DNA of 64,000 bases from Microbaculum marinum. GTDB lineage: Bacteria > Pseudomonadota > Alphaproteobacteria > Rhizobiales > Tepidamorphaceae. Shown here in pieces: positions 1 to 8,710 of this stretch. The stretch is from assembly GCF_042646165.1 (NCBI RefSeq), contig NZ_JBHRTC010000021.1; one strand, given 5' to 3'. Every line of letters begins with the position of its first letter. Positions within the stretch are counted from its first letter, which is position 1. The notes under the pieces were generated by a model. That model was not told the origin of the DNA, made no database searches, and saw nothing but the letters and a program-made list of their open reading frames with translations. A program made the position numbers and the translations under genes.

Positions 1-706
1 CCTCCAGGAGTTTGCCCGCGGATCGCCGGACCCCGGTGCGGCATGGGCCATCCTACACGGACTGGCGCAGGGGCCGCGACCGCCATCCACGGACGAAATC
101 CGGCTCTACTTCGACCGGCTGGTGAACGCCGGCCAGTACGAGCAAGCGTATTTCGACTGGCTGCGGTTGATCCCTCCCGACCGACGCCGACCGCTCGACT
201 ATCTGTACAATGGCGATTTCGAGTTCCAGTTCGACGGATCGCCGTTCGATTGGACGGTCATGCCGATAAGGGGAACAGAAACCTCCGTAGTTGCCGTTCA
301 GGACGACGGCAAGGGCCAGGCGCTGCGTATCGAGTATGCCGGGACTCGTGTGCCCTATGAGCACGTGCGGAAGGTATTGATGCTGCCTCCCGGCAGATAC
401 CGCCTGTCCGGTCGGGTCAGAGCGCAGGACCTGCGCAACGAACGCGGCCTGTCGTGGCAAATATCCTGCGCAGGTGGCGACCGAGCGGATCTGCTGGAAA
501 CGGAACGCATCTCCGGGACCCGTCCGTGGTCCGGCTTCCAGGATACATTCGAGGTCCCGAAGACAGGTTGCCCTGTTCAGCGCCTGCGGCTGGATATTGC
601 GGCGCGAATTGCGCCCGAACGGGAGATATCCGGAACGGTGTGGTACGACGCGATGCGAATCTCGCGGGCCGGGCCGACATCAACCGCAACTCAGCCCGCG
701 GGATAG
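1..706 (+). CDS. Partial hypothetical protein with TPR-like region and C-terminal carbohydrate-binding-like domain
   Basis: The reading frame is open from base 2, so the start lies left of the window; about 234 residues are visible. The first part (FDRLVNAGQYEQAYFDWLRL) looks like a helix-turn-helix tetratricopeptide-type repeat. From about residue 63 it changes to a beta-rich stretch beginning YNGDFEFQFDGSPFDWTV, similar in feel to the jelly-roll carbohydrate-binding modules found in exopolysaccharide loci. A conserved-looking Cys pair (SCAGGD and KTGCPV) may form a disulfide, which would suit a periplasmic protein. It ends convergently 21 bases from the O-antigen ligase gene. The function is not recognised; a role in polysaccharide assembly is inferred only from position. 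Confidence 0.6.
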   Translation, partial: LQEFARGSPDPGAAWAILHGLAQGPRPPSTDEIRLYFDRLVNAGQYEQAYFDWLRLIPPDRRRPLDYLYNGDFEFQFDGSPFDWTVMPIRGTETSVVAVQDDGKGQALRIEYAGTRVPYEHVRKVLMLPPGRYRLSGRVRAQDLRNERGLSWQISCAGGDRADLLETERISGTRPWSGFQDTFEVPKTGCPVQRLRLDIAARIAPEREISGTVWYDAMRISRAGPTSTATQPAG

Positions 707-727
707 CCCGCAGCCCACCTACTCGCT

Positions 728-2203
728 TTAGCCGAGTGGACGGGCCGATCCGGCATTTCGCACGCGTCGTTGCCCCGTGTCTGCCGCCGGATCTTGCGCC
801 GAGCGTCTAACCGGTGCCACGAGCAACCCGCAGGCAAAGGCAAGAAACGTCGTCATCGCCGTCGTGCGAAGGGGGTAGTCCGCCGCGGAATGGGCGAGCA
901 GAAGCAGGATCGCGATCGAAGCGGCCCGCGCGAGAGCCCTGTCCACCGGGGCCATCGTCCCGGACCGTCCCCGCCACACCCCGATCGCGGCAACAGAATA
1001 CCAGGCCAGAAATGCGACCGCGACGAGCATAGCGGGCACGCCGCCCTCCAGCCACAGCTCAGCCCAGTCGTTGTGCGCGTGATTGACATAGGCGCTCAAC
1101 ACCACCTCTGGCCTGTCGAACATCTGGTAGACGGCCTCGAAGGTACCGAAGCCGGTACCGAATGGTGCGAAGGCACGCCCCGCCTGCAATGTGATCTCGG
1201 TCATCCGGAGGCGAAGTTCGCCCATCCCCGCGCCGACGTCGAACCGCGACAGGATCCGCTCCAGGGCGAACTGCACGATCAGGATCGTCCCCAGCAACGC
1301 GCCGACCAGGATCGTCAGCCATCCCCGACGGGTAGAGCCGTCTCGTCCGGAACCGGCCAGGAGCGCGCTCGCCACGATCGCCGCCAACGCGAGTACCAGG
1401 CCGGCGCGGGAGCGGGCCATGCCAAGGCCGATCAGGAGGACGACAAGGATCAGCACGCAGGCGATCACCGCCGGCGTGCGCTCGGACCGGCCTTCGTGCA
1501 ACACGGCAAACATCCAGGCGGCGACGAAGGCGATCAGCGAATAGAGGAAAGCGGCATGGTGATTGCGGTTGGCGAAGAAGCCGACGCTGTCGGTCGGATT
1601 GGTGATGGGATAGAAACGCAGCGGGCTCCCGGACCCGCCCGCGATCTGCGCGAGGCCGAGCACCACCGCCACGAATCCGACGGCAATCACGAGGACGCTG
1701 AGCCGCCGACGGGCATCGTAGTTCAGGGAGAGCGTCGCAAGGAAGATCGCAACCGCAGGCAACAGTGACAGCTCGGCACGCCACGTCGCCGCGCCATCGA
1801 GGCTGAGCGGCAGCCAGGGCGGCTCCATGCCGGCCACCCGATATGCCGCGGCGAATTGCTCGCGCCCCGGAAGCGCCGACCAGAGGTCGGGCGGAAGCGG
1901 CACCAGTTGAACGAGGGGAAGGAGAAGAACGGCCGCCAGGATGCCCAGCGGCCAGCGCGTCTGCACAGGGAGGCTGCGGTGCGATATCCGCCATACGGCA
2001 ACGCCGATAAGTGGCAGGCTGGCGAGTTGCACTAGGGCGTCGGACCAGAGGCCCTGCCGTGTCCCCCCGCCGAGCACGAGCGACAGAGCCAGAAGCGTCG
2101 CGGTCGGAATCCACAGTGGAGACGGCCACGATCCGAGATACAGGAGTGCCTTTCGGCCGCCGTGTGGCGCCTTGCGCCCTGCAGGTGCCGCAAGACCACT
2201 CAC
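728..2203 (-). CDS. O-antigen ligase / Wzy_C family membrane protein
   Basis: A 491-residue polytopic membrane protein with about 11-12 hydrophobic segments, the usual size of WaaL/Wzy_C proteins. The large periplasmic loop near the C-terminal third carries the VNHAHNDWAELWLEGG stretch; a His-containing HNxW loop like this is typical of O-antigen ligases and Wzy_C polymerases. Members join undecaprenyl-linked glycan to lipid A-core, to protein or to the growing chain on the outer face of the inner membrane. The start is GTG at 2203, without a clear Shine-Dalgarno. It is the last minus-strand gene of the polysaccharide locus in the window. Sequence alone cannot separate ligase from polymerase; the presence of another Wzy-like gene (9822-11162) and of an ABC exporter makes a ligase more likely. 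Confidence 0.82.
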   Translation of the reverse strand: MSGLAAPAGRKAPHGGRKALLYLGSWPSPLWIPTATLLALSLVLGGGTRQGLWSDALVQLASLPLIGVAVWRISHRSLPVQTRWPLGILAAVLLLPLVQLVPLPPDLWSALPGREQFAAAYRVAGMEPPWLPLSLDGAATWRAELSLLPAVAIFLATLSLNYDARRRLSVLVIAVGFVAVVLGLAQIAGGSGSPLRFYPITNPTDSVGFFANRNHHAAFLYSLIAFVAAWMFAVLHEGRSERTPAVIACVLILVVLLIGLGMARSRAGLVLALAAIVASALLAGSGRDGSTRRGWLTILVGALLGTILIVQFALERILSRFDVGAGMGELRLRMTEITLQAGRAFAPFGTGFGTFEAVYQMFDRPEVVLSAYVNHAHNDWAELWLEGGVPAMLVAVAFLAWYSVAAIGVWRGRSGTMAPVDRALARAASIAILLLLAHSAADYPLRTTAMTTFLAFACGLLVAPVRRSAQDPAADTGQRRVRNAGSARPLG

Positions 2204-2233
2204 GTTACCGGATATTGCTCCAGACGGGAGCCC

Positions 2234-2809
2234 TCACGGGCTGATAGGTACGACCGGCGTATCGCTACTGCTTTGTGATTCGGCAATGGCCGCTACGGCG
2301 GCGGCGACCGCAACGACGCCTATGCCGACGGCAGCAACAGTTCCTGCCCCGATCCCGCCGGCCACTCCTCCTGCCGCAGTGCCGGCAGCAGCCGAGCCAG
2401 ATGCGGACCCGCTGGTGAGCACTTCCTCGACCGCAGCCGCAGTCATGGGCGTTGTCGAATAGTAGACGCAGCCGCCTTCGGCGAGGATCGTAAGTGACGT
2501 GCGCGCAGGAAGTTCGCTGGAGCAGGTGGCTCCCATCGTGACGGTCGCCTTGCCATCGTCGGCGACGATGACGCGATCGCCCGGCAACAAGCTGACCTGA
2601 TCCTCACTGACAAGTGTGAAGCCGCTGTCCACCGACGTCATCACGTCGCCGGAAATCTGGCTGAGGGTCGCAACGGGAACGCCGGCCGCGGGATCGTAGG
2701 GAACACCGCAGGTCAGGTTCTGTTCGGCAACGGGAGCGCATTGTTGCGCTGCAGCCCCGCCCGCCGCACCGGCCCATGCCAGCAGGGCGATGAAGATCTT
2801 GCGATGCAT
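2234..2809 (-). CDS. Small secreted protein with FecR-like domain and C-terminal Gly/Ala-rich hydrophobic segment
   Basis: The ATG at 2809 is preceded by GGAG at good spacing and gives 191 residues with a clear signal peptide (MHRKIFIALLAWAG..., likely cut after AAAQ near residue 21). Longer in-frame starts upstream lack that logic. Residues about 50-115 read like a FecR-type beta domain (ISGDVMTSVDSGF, LLPGDRVIVADDGKATVTMG, LPARTSLTI) with four Cys in the mature part that could form disulfides. Residues about 130-175 are a Gly/Ala/Val-rich glycine-zipper-like membrane span, followed by a short polar tail. The protein is probably periplasmic and tail-anchored. Its place between the ligase and a nucleotide-sugar dehydrogenase suggests a role in the polysaccharide pathway, but no specific function is recognised. 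Confidence 0.7.
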   Translation of the reverse strand: MHRKIFIALLAWAGAAGGAAAQQCAPVAEQNLTCGVPYDPAAGVPVATLSQISGDVMTSVDSGFTLVSEDQVSLLPGDRVIVADDGKATVTMGATCSSELPARTSLTILAEGGCVYYSTTPMTAAAVEEVLTSGSASGSAAAGTAAGGVAGGIGAGTVAAVGIGVVAVAAAVAAIAESQSSSDTPVVPISP

Positions 2810-2946
2810 CAGGTGTCTCCCCATGGGGAAGGACATTACACGTTTTGACCACGACGCGCAACGACAGGCCCGTACAATCAAGGCGATTGCGGCGGCCTGC
2901 CATCGCTGCGCCGGATCATCGCCCCTCGCCTGCGAGGCGTCGACCG

Positions 2947-4293
2947 TCAGGCCTTGACGACACGGTCCGACCGGATCCCGAGCCGTGCGAAGATATTGCG
3001 CGTGTCCACGATCAGCCGCGACGTTCGCGCGATCAGGTTGTAGTCCACGTCATCGTGGTCGGTTGCCAGCAGCACCGCGTCGTAACCCGACAGTTCATCG
3101 GCGGTAAGCGGAACCGACGGCATGCCGGCGTAACGGCCATGTTCGCGGGTTGGCGGGACGACCGGTACATGGGGGTCGTGATAGCCGATGCTCGCGCCTC
3201 GCGATTCGAGAATTTCGAGCAGCTTGAAGGACGGGCTCTCCCGGACGTCGGCAACGTTCTTCTTGTAGGACAGGCCGAGCAGAAGGATACGGGACGAACT
3301 CAGCGATTTTGAAAGACGGCGATCGAGCGCCTCCTCGAGACGTCCCACGACGTAGCGCGGCATGGCGATGTTGATCTCGCCGGCAAGTTCGATGAATCGC
3401 GTCGAGATCTCGAATTCGCGTGATTTCCATGTGAGGTAGAACGGGTCTATGGGGATGCAGTGTCCGCCCAGGCCCGGCCCGGGATAGAAGGGCATGTAGC
3501 CGAACGGTTTGGTCTTGGCGGCCTCGATGACCTCCCACACGTCGATGCCCATGCGCTCGAATACCATCTTCAGCTCGTTGACGAGCGCAATGTTGACCGC
3601 CCGGAACACGTTCTCGGTGATCTTCACCGCTTCGGCGACGTCGAGGGTGGAAACCGGCACGACCTTGTCGACCACCGCCCCATAGAAGGCTTCCATGGCT
3701 TCCGCTGCCCCGGGCCCATCGCCCGCGACGATCTTGGGGATGCTCGCAGTGGCAAAGTCGCGATTGCCTGGATCCTCGCGTTCGGGAGAAAAGCCGAGAA
3801 AGAAATCGACGCCCGAGCGCAATCCGGTCTCCTCCAGGATCGGTTTCAGCACTTCGCGGGTCGTTCCCGGATAGGTCGTCGATTCGAGGACGACGAGTTG
3901 CCCGTCCCGCAGGTGGCGGGCAATCGTCCGGGTCGAAGCCTCGACGAACGACAGGTCGGGTTCGCGGTACCGCGTCAATGGCGTCGGCACGCAGATCACG
4001 ATCACGTCGCACTCCGCGAGCCCGGCAAAGTCGTCGGTGGCCCGTAGCCGTCCGGACTCGACCAACGCCTTCAAATCGGGTCCGGATACCGCGTCGATGT
4101 AGGATTCGCCCCGGGCGAGCCGTGGCGGCTTCTCCGCATCGACGTCGAATCCGATGGTCCGGAAGCCGGCCCGCCCGACGGCGACCGCCAGCGGCAGCCC
4201 GACATAGCCAAGCCCGATCACCCCGGCGACCGCGGTTCGGTCGGCGATCCGCCTGACGATGGAATTGCCTTCCTGTGTGGTCACTGCGGCCAT
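2947..4293 (-). CDS. Nucleotide-sugar 6-dehydrogenase (WbpA / UDP-N-acetylhexosamine dehydrogenase type)
   Basis: 448 residues of the UDP-glucose/GDP-mannose dehydrogenase family, which oxidises C6 of a nucleotide sugar twice with NAD to give a uronic acid. The NAD-binding GLGYVG lies at residues 27-32. The linker helix has KITENVFRAVNIALVNE, and the catalytic Cys is C279 in GGHCIPIDP. The FGYMPFYPGPGLGGHC stretch and the ENVFRAVNIALVNE form resemble WbpA/VipA-type UDP-GlcNAc or UDP-ManNAc dehydrogenases rather than UDP-glucose dehydrogenase. It may supply an N-acetylated hexosaminuronic acid for the glycan, and could cooperate with the Gfo/Idh and DegT genes at 26.5-30 kb. The exact substrate is inferred. 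Confidence 0.87.
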   Translation of the reverse strand: MAAVTTQEGNSIVRRIADRTAVAGVIGLGYVGLPLAVAVGRAGFRTIGFDVDAEKPPRLARGESYIDAVSGPDLKALVESGRLRATDDFAGLAECDVIVICVPTPLTRYREPDLSFVEASTRTIARHLRDGQLVVLESTTYPGTTREVLKPILEETGLRSGVDFFLGFSPEREDPGNRDFATASIPKIVAGDGPGAAEAMEAFYGAVVDKVVPVSTLDVAEAVKITENVFRAVNIALVNELKMVFERMGIDVWEVIEAAKTKPFGYMPFYPGPGLGGHCIPIDPFYLTWKSREFEISTRFIELAGEINIAMPRYVVGRLEEALDRRLSKSLSSSRILLLGLSYKKNVADVRESPSFKLLEILESRGASIGYHDPHVPVVPPTREHGRYAGMPSVPLTADELSGYDAVLLATDHDDVDYNLIARTSRLIVDTRNIFARLGIRSDRVVKA

Positions 4294-4314
4294 GGAAGAA
4301 GGGATCTCACGGGT

Positions 4315-5772
4315 TCAGAACTGGAAGTAGACGAACTGATGCGTCTGGCGGAGAAACAGCAGGCAGCCCGCAATAACCACAGTGTAGAAGCCCGTGTAAA
4401 CGACTGTCGCGACGACGGGGTGGTGACCGAGCCGGGTAACGAGTCCGTAGCGGATTGGGCGCGCAAGCAACACCGCACCAAGCATGAGCGCAGCCACGAG
4501 ATAGCTGTCTGGCGCCAGGGTGAGGCCCCCATATGCTCGCGGATCAACCAGCTTGACCCACATCGCCATGGCATGGGCGCCACCTTGGGCCCGGAATGGT
4601 ATCCATGCCGCCATCACCAGAGCGGTCGTGACCGCCCAACCGAGAACTCCCACGAGGCGTGCGGAGGAATTCGGCAGGACTGCCGATATCAAGCGATATG
4701 CGTGCACGAGCACGGCGTGATAGAGCCCCCAGACGACGAATGTCCAAGCCGCCCCGTGCCAGAGGCCCATGAGCGCCCACGTGCCATAGAGCGAGAAAGT
4801 CCGCGCGGAACGTCCCGTCCCGTTCTGGTTTTCGGCGACGTCCCAGCCGCCGGCGCTCGATGTCCGGGAGCCTCGTAAAATGGGCAGATAGACATAGTCG
4901 CGTATCCATGTCGAAAGCGAGATGTGCCACCGCTGCCAGAATTCTCGCGGCGAGGTCGCCGTATAGGGATAGTTGAAGTTCTCGGGCAATCGGATTCCCA
5001 GCAGGCTGGCGGCGCCGATCGCGATGTGGGAGTAGCCCGCGAAATCGAAGTAGATCTGGAAGCCGAACAGGAAGGCTAGAGTCCAGACGTCGAAGCCGGT
5101 CAGACCGCCGGGGTCCCTGGAATAGCCGGTGTCGACAATTCCGGCGATTTGATCCGCCAGGACCACCTTCAGGAACAGTCCCATCAGTATGCGGCGGATG
5201 CCGTCGGAGAGGAACTGCAAGTTGCAACGACGAGGCTCGGAGAACTGAGGGATGAGGTCGCCTGCCCGCAAAATCGGCCCGGCGACAAGCTGCGGGAAGA
5301 ACGTGACGAAGCACAGATACCTGAGCAGATCGCGTTCGACGGGGTAGCTCCCACGATAAACATCGATCGTGTAGCTCATCGTCTGGAAGATATAGAAGCT
5401 GATCCCCAGCGGCAGGATGATGTTGAGATCGAGAGACGAGAATTCGTAGCCGATCAGGCTCGCGATCGATCCCGCTGAGTCCGCGAAGAAGAGCAGGTAC
5501 TTGAATACGGCGAGTACGCCGAGATTGATGCATATGCTGACGACCAGCAGAGCCCGCCTGCTCGACCCGGATCGACGATCCAGGGCCAGGGCAAGCAGGT
5601 AGTCCGCCATGGCGCTGAAGAGCAGCAGCGGAATGAAGTCGAAGCGCCAGAAGCCGTAGAACAGCAGGCTGGAAGCGAGGATAATGTAAAGCCGCGCCCG
5701 GATGGGGAGAAGCCAGTAGACGACCACGACAATGGCCAGAAACAGGATGAATGTCAGTGAGTTGAAAAGCAT
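4315..5772 (-). CDS. MBOAT-family O-acyltransferase (AlgI/DltB-like)
   Basis: A 485-residue polytopic membrane protein. It opens with the classic AlgI-like N-terminus (FNSLTFILFLAIVVVVYWL, then SSLLFYGFWR). It also holds the signature SPREFWQRWHISLSTWIRDY and the active-site His in ALMGLWHGAAW, near residue 339. Such proteins pass an acyl group, usually acetyl, across the inner membrane for O-acylation of a polysaccharide. Its ATG at 5772 overlaps the stop of the upstream SGNH gene by 19 bases, so the two are probably translationally coupled, matching the known pairing of MBOAT proteins with AlgJ/AlgX/DltD-like SGNH partners. Confidence 0.92.
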   Translation of the reverse strand: MLFNSLTFILFLAIVVVVYWLLPIRARLYIILASSLLFYGFWRFDFIPLLLFSAMADYLLALALDRRSGSSRRALLVVSICINLGVLAVFKYLLFFADSAGSIASLIGYEFSSLDLNIILPLGISFYIFQTMSYTIDVYRGSYPVERDLLRYLCFVTFFPQLVAGPILRAGDLIPQFSEPRRCNLQFLSDGIRRILMGLFLKVVLADQIAGIVDTGYSRDPGGLTGFDVWTLAFLFGFQIYFDFAGYSHIAIGAASLLGIRLPENFNYPYTATSPREFWQRWHISLSTWIRDYVYLPILRGSRTSSAGGWDVAENQNGTGRSARTFSLYGTWALMGLWHGAAWTFVVWGLYHAVLVHAYRLISAVLPNSSARLVGVLGWAVTTALVMAAWIPFRAQGGAHAMAMWVKLVDPRAYGGLTLAPDSYLVAALMLGAVLLARPIRYGLVTRLGHHPVVATVVYTGFYTVVIAGCLLFLRQTHQFVYFQF

Positions 5773-6962
5773 CCATGGTCACTGTTCGCCAACGCCATCT
5801 CCAGTGCTTCGGCAAGGCGCCGCTGACCCTCCGCCGTGAAATGCATGAAGTCGTAGTCTTCGAAGCCGAAAACGCTGTCGCGCACCATTCCCCATTCCGG
5901 TCCCGCGACCACTGTATCGAGTTGCGCGAACTGCGCCTCATATTCCGACGCCAGTCTGGCGGCATCGGCCTTCAGCCGCGCATACTGCTCCGGATGGTAG
6001 GGACCGGCGATATCCGCGCGGTAAGGCGGGATGTAGAGAAAGACGTCGACGCCCATGGCCCGTGCATCCCTGAGGAGCGACTCGAGGACGGCCAGTTTCT
6101 CGCGATAGGCGTTTTCGGCAACAACTCGCTGTGTCTGGGCATTGATGCCGAAGATGCGGTTTCGCAGCAGGTAAAGCGCATATGAGGCGACACCTCGCAG
6201 TTGGTCTCGGGCAGCCCACGCAGGCCAGTAGGTTGCGACCTCCCTATCCAGCCAGGCCTCGGTGAGCGCCTGCAGCGTCTCCTCCTTACTGTCCGAGCGG
6301 TCCGTCGTCGCGTCGCGGTTTTCGTCCAGGAACGGCCCGAATGACGACCCGCGGAGTGGCAGTGCGGCATCGCCAAGAAGCGCGCTTACAGACTGCCTGA
6401 CGCCCTGTTCCCGGAAGTCGTCGAGAACGACGGGCAGAATGAGCAGCCGGACGTCATAGGTGTCCGCCAGGGCATGAAAGGCGATCGCGTGCTCCAGCAG
6501 GTTCGCATTCGGCTGGCTGTAGGCGACGAGATATGCACCGCAGGATCTGAACCAGTCGTGCAGGATCTCCGTAGCCAGGCGATCTCCGGGACGATACCTG
6601 TTTATGGCGTGAAGCTGCGAATTTCCCAGCCAAAGGACACCCGGACCGGGATCACGCAAGTAGGCCTCTTCACAAAGATGCCCGTCGCGCGCGTCCTGGC
6701 AATGGACCCGCCCTTCCGGCGCCGTGCCGAAAATGCTGACGGTTTCCGTGCCGAGCGCTGCGTCCTCCAGCCGGAAGAGGATCGTGTCCCGAGCAATCTC
6801 CAGTAGGGCGACCGACAGGAGGAGACCGAGGAAAATGCCGGCGATCTCCGGCCGGGCCACGTAAACGGGTCGAATCCTCGCCTCAGGGGCGGCGCTCTTC
6901 GGTGACGAAGCCGACGCGCGGGCGGGACTTCTCCGGCTAGGATCGCCGGACAACCCGGTCAC
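5754..6962 (-). CDS. Membrane-anchored SGNH/DltD-like protein, partner of the MBOAT acyltransferase
   Basis: 402 residues with a basic, Ser/Ala-rich N-terminus, one membrane span at about 39-58 and a large periplasmic domain. Block I of SGNH hydrolases appears as LWLGNSQLHAINRY, with Ser at about 115 as the presumed nucleophile. Near the C-terminus the DFMHF stretch (Asp about 371, His about 374) provides the D-x-x-H of block V. The Gly-Asn-Ser form in place of Gly-Asp-Ser is seen in DltD/AlgJ-like proteins. The predicted role is to take the acyl group exported by the neighbouring MBOAT and transfer it to sugar hydroxyls. The start is GTG at 6962 and overlaps the carbamoyltransferase gene by 26 bases. 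Confidence 0.8.
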   Translation of the reverse strand: MTGLSGDPSRRSPARASASSPKSAAPEARIRPVYVARPEIAGIFLGLLLSVALLEIARDTILFRLEDAALGTETVSIFGTAPEGRVHCQDARDGHLCEEAYLRDPGPGVLWLGNSQLHAINRYRPGDRLATEILHDWFRSCGAYLVAYSQPNANLLEHAIAFHALADTYDVRLLILPVVLDDFREQGVRQSVSALLGDAALPLRGSSFGPFLDENRDATTDRSDSKEETLQALTEAWLDREVATYWPAWAARDQLRGVASYALYLLRNRIFGINAQTQRVVAENAYREKLAVLESLLRDARAMGVDVFLYIPPYRADIAGPYHPEQYARLKADAARLASEYEAQFAQLDTVVAGPEWGMVRDSVFGFEDYDFMHFTAEGQRRLAEALEMALANSDHGCFSTH

Positions 6963-8679
6963 CTAGAACCAGCATGTCCATTTCTGTGCGCAGGAAGCAG
7001 TCCAATGCCTCCTGCGGACGGCACACCACCGGTTCGTTCTCGTTGAACGAGGTGTTCAGCACCATCGGTACCCCGGTGAGCTCCCGGAATTCCGAGATCA
7101 ACCGGTGATATCGAGGATTGGCATCCTGGTGCACCGTTTGCAGGCGGCCGGAGCCGTCGACATGCGCGACGGCGGGAACGAGGGGACGCTTGTGCTCGCG
7201 TATCTGGAAGACCTGGGCCATGAAGGGAACGTCGCCGTCCTCCTCGAACCAGTCGGTTTCGAACTCCTCGAGAACCGAGGGGGCGAACGGACGGAAGGAT
7301 TCGCGACGCTTGATCTTGGAATTGAGGATCGCCTTCATGTCGTCGCGACGCGGGTCCCCGAGGATCGACCGGTTGCCGAGCGCCCGGGGACCCCACTCCA
7401 TGCGACCCTGGAACCAGCCGACCACATCGCCAGCGGCGACGCGCTCGGCGGCCTGCCGGCACAGCGCCGCCTCGTCCCCGATACGCTCGACGCTGCATCC
7501 CGCCCCCGAAAGTTCCTCGGAACGGTCTTCGAGCAGGGCAGCGATCTCGGCGTCACCGAAATCGGGTCCCCAGAACGCATGGCGCATCACGAAGCGGCGG
7601 TCGCCGCCGCTTCGGTGCCAATGCGCGAAGGCTGCACCGATCGCCCCGCCCGCATCGCCGGGAGCGGCATGGACATAGACACGCTCAAATCCGGTCCTGC
7701 GCCGTACCTTGCCATTGGCGGCGGAATTGTTGGCGCAGCCGCCGGCAAGCGCGACGTCCGACAGACCGCTCCGCTCCCGGAGGCGCTCGAGGAGATGGAA
7801 GAAGGCCTCCTCGTACATCGCCTGCGCCGACGCGGCGATATCCTTGTGGCGCTGGCCCAGGTCTTCGCCGGGGCGTCGTCGCGGCCCGAGGAGATCCATC
7901 AGCTCGGAGGAGAACAGATCCGCGAACTCCGGCGCGCCGCTCTCCCACTGAAACGGGAGCTCGTCGCGGTGATGGCGGAAGAAGGCGACATCGAGGAAGA
8001 AGCCACCGTCGTTCTTCAACCCGACGATCTGCCGCATCTCGTCGAGGTATTTCGGTTCGCCGTACGGCGCCAGCCCCATCACCTTGTACTCGTCGCCGTA
8101 GTGCGGAAAGCCGAGGAACTGCGTCACCGCCTGGTAGAACACCCCGAGCGAGTGCGGGAAGAAGACGCGTCCCTCGACCTCCAGCGACGTCCCCGAGCCG
8201 GTCCCCCAGGCAGTGCTCGCAAAGTCTCCGAACCCGTCCACCGAGACGGCGACGGCGTCGCCGAACGGAGAAACGTGGAAGGCGGAAGACAGATGCGCCA
8301 GGTGATGTTCCACCGGCACGATGCGGCCGCGGAACGTCGAGTCAGGAAACGCCTCCTCCAGCAATTCGGGAAGGCCCGCCCGGGCCCTTCGGGTCCGCAG
8401 CCGTTGTGCGACCAGCCGCACGCCCGGCCGCCCGGTCAGGAGGTAGCGGAGCTTCCTGCCCAGGTTGGCACGGGAATCCTGGTTGAGGGCGATGACGTCG
8501 ACGTCGGCCAGGTCGACGCGGGCTTCGGCCAGGCACCAGGCGATCGCCTGTGCCGGGAAGCCGCTCCAGTGCTTGACGCGGCAGAACCGCTCCTCTTCGG
8601 CGGCCGCCACCAGCACGCCGTCGCGCACCAGGCAGGCTGCGGCATCCGCATGGAAGACGTTCAGCCCGAGGATGATCAT
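6937..8679 (-). CDS. O-carbamoyltransferase (NodU/CmcH/TobZ family)
   Basis: 580 residues, the family's normal length. The N-terminal Kae1/YrdC-like domain has LGLNVFHADAAACLVRDG, EEERFCRVKHWSGFP and the metal-binding VEHHLAHLSSAF. The middle has GGCANNSAANGKVRRR and the HAAPGDAGGAIGAAF loop. The C-terminal domain has GRMEWGPRALGNRSILGDPR and VLNTSFNENEPVV. Enzymes of this family form carbamoyl-adenylate from carbamoyl phosphate and ATP and carbamoylate a sugar hydroxyl, as in Nod factors. Here the acceptor is probably a glycan residue or nucleotide sugar. ATG start at 8679. It is the first gene of an overlapping carbamoyltransferase-SGNH-MBOAT set. Confidence 0.93.
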   Translation of the reverse strand: MIILGLNVFHADAAACLVRDGVLVAAAEEERFCRVKHWSGFPAQAIAWCLAEARVDLADVDVIALNQDSRANLGRKLRYLLTGRPGVRLVAQRLRTRRARAGLPELLEEAFPDSTFRGRIVPVEHHLAHLSSAFHVSPFGDAVAVSVDGFGDFASTAWGTGSGTSLEVEGRVFFPHSLGVFYQAVTQFLGFPHYGDEYKVMGLAPYGEPKYLDEMRQIVGLKNDGGFFLDVAFFRHHRDELPFQWESGAPEFADLFSSELMDLLGPRRRPGEDLGQRHKDIAASAQAMYEEAFFHLLERLRERSGLSDVALAGGCANNSAANGKVRRRTGFERVYVHAAPGDAGGAIGAAFAHWHRSGGDRRFVMRHAFWGPDFGDAEIAALLEDRSEELSGAGCSVERIGDEAALCRQAAERVAAGDVVGWFQGRMEWGPRALGNRSILGDPRRDDMKAILNSKIKRRESFRPFAPSVLEEFETDWFEEDGDVPFMAQVFQIREHKRPLVPAVAHVDGSGRLQTVHQDANPRYHRLISEFRELTGVPMVLNTSFNENEPVVCRPQEALDCFLRTEMDMLVLGDRVVRRS

Positions 8680-8710
8680 CGTCCACCCGCGACATCAGAG
8701 GGACGGGGGC

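Noticed and set aside
706..740. Terminator between the first two convergent genes.
   Set aside because: Only a five-pair GCGGG/CCCGC stem was seen, within the stop region of the first gene, with no clear T run.
2947..4293. UDP-glucose 6-dehydrogenase supplying UDP-glucuronate for the xylose synthase.
   Set aside because: The motifs around the linker helix and catalytic Cys look like WbpA/VipA-type enzymes, so I did not assign this role, though substrate specificity cannot be proved by eye.
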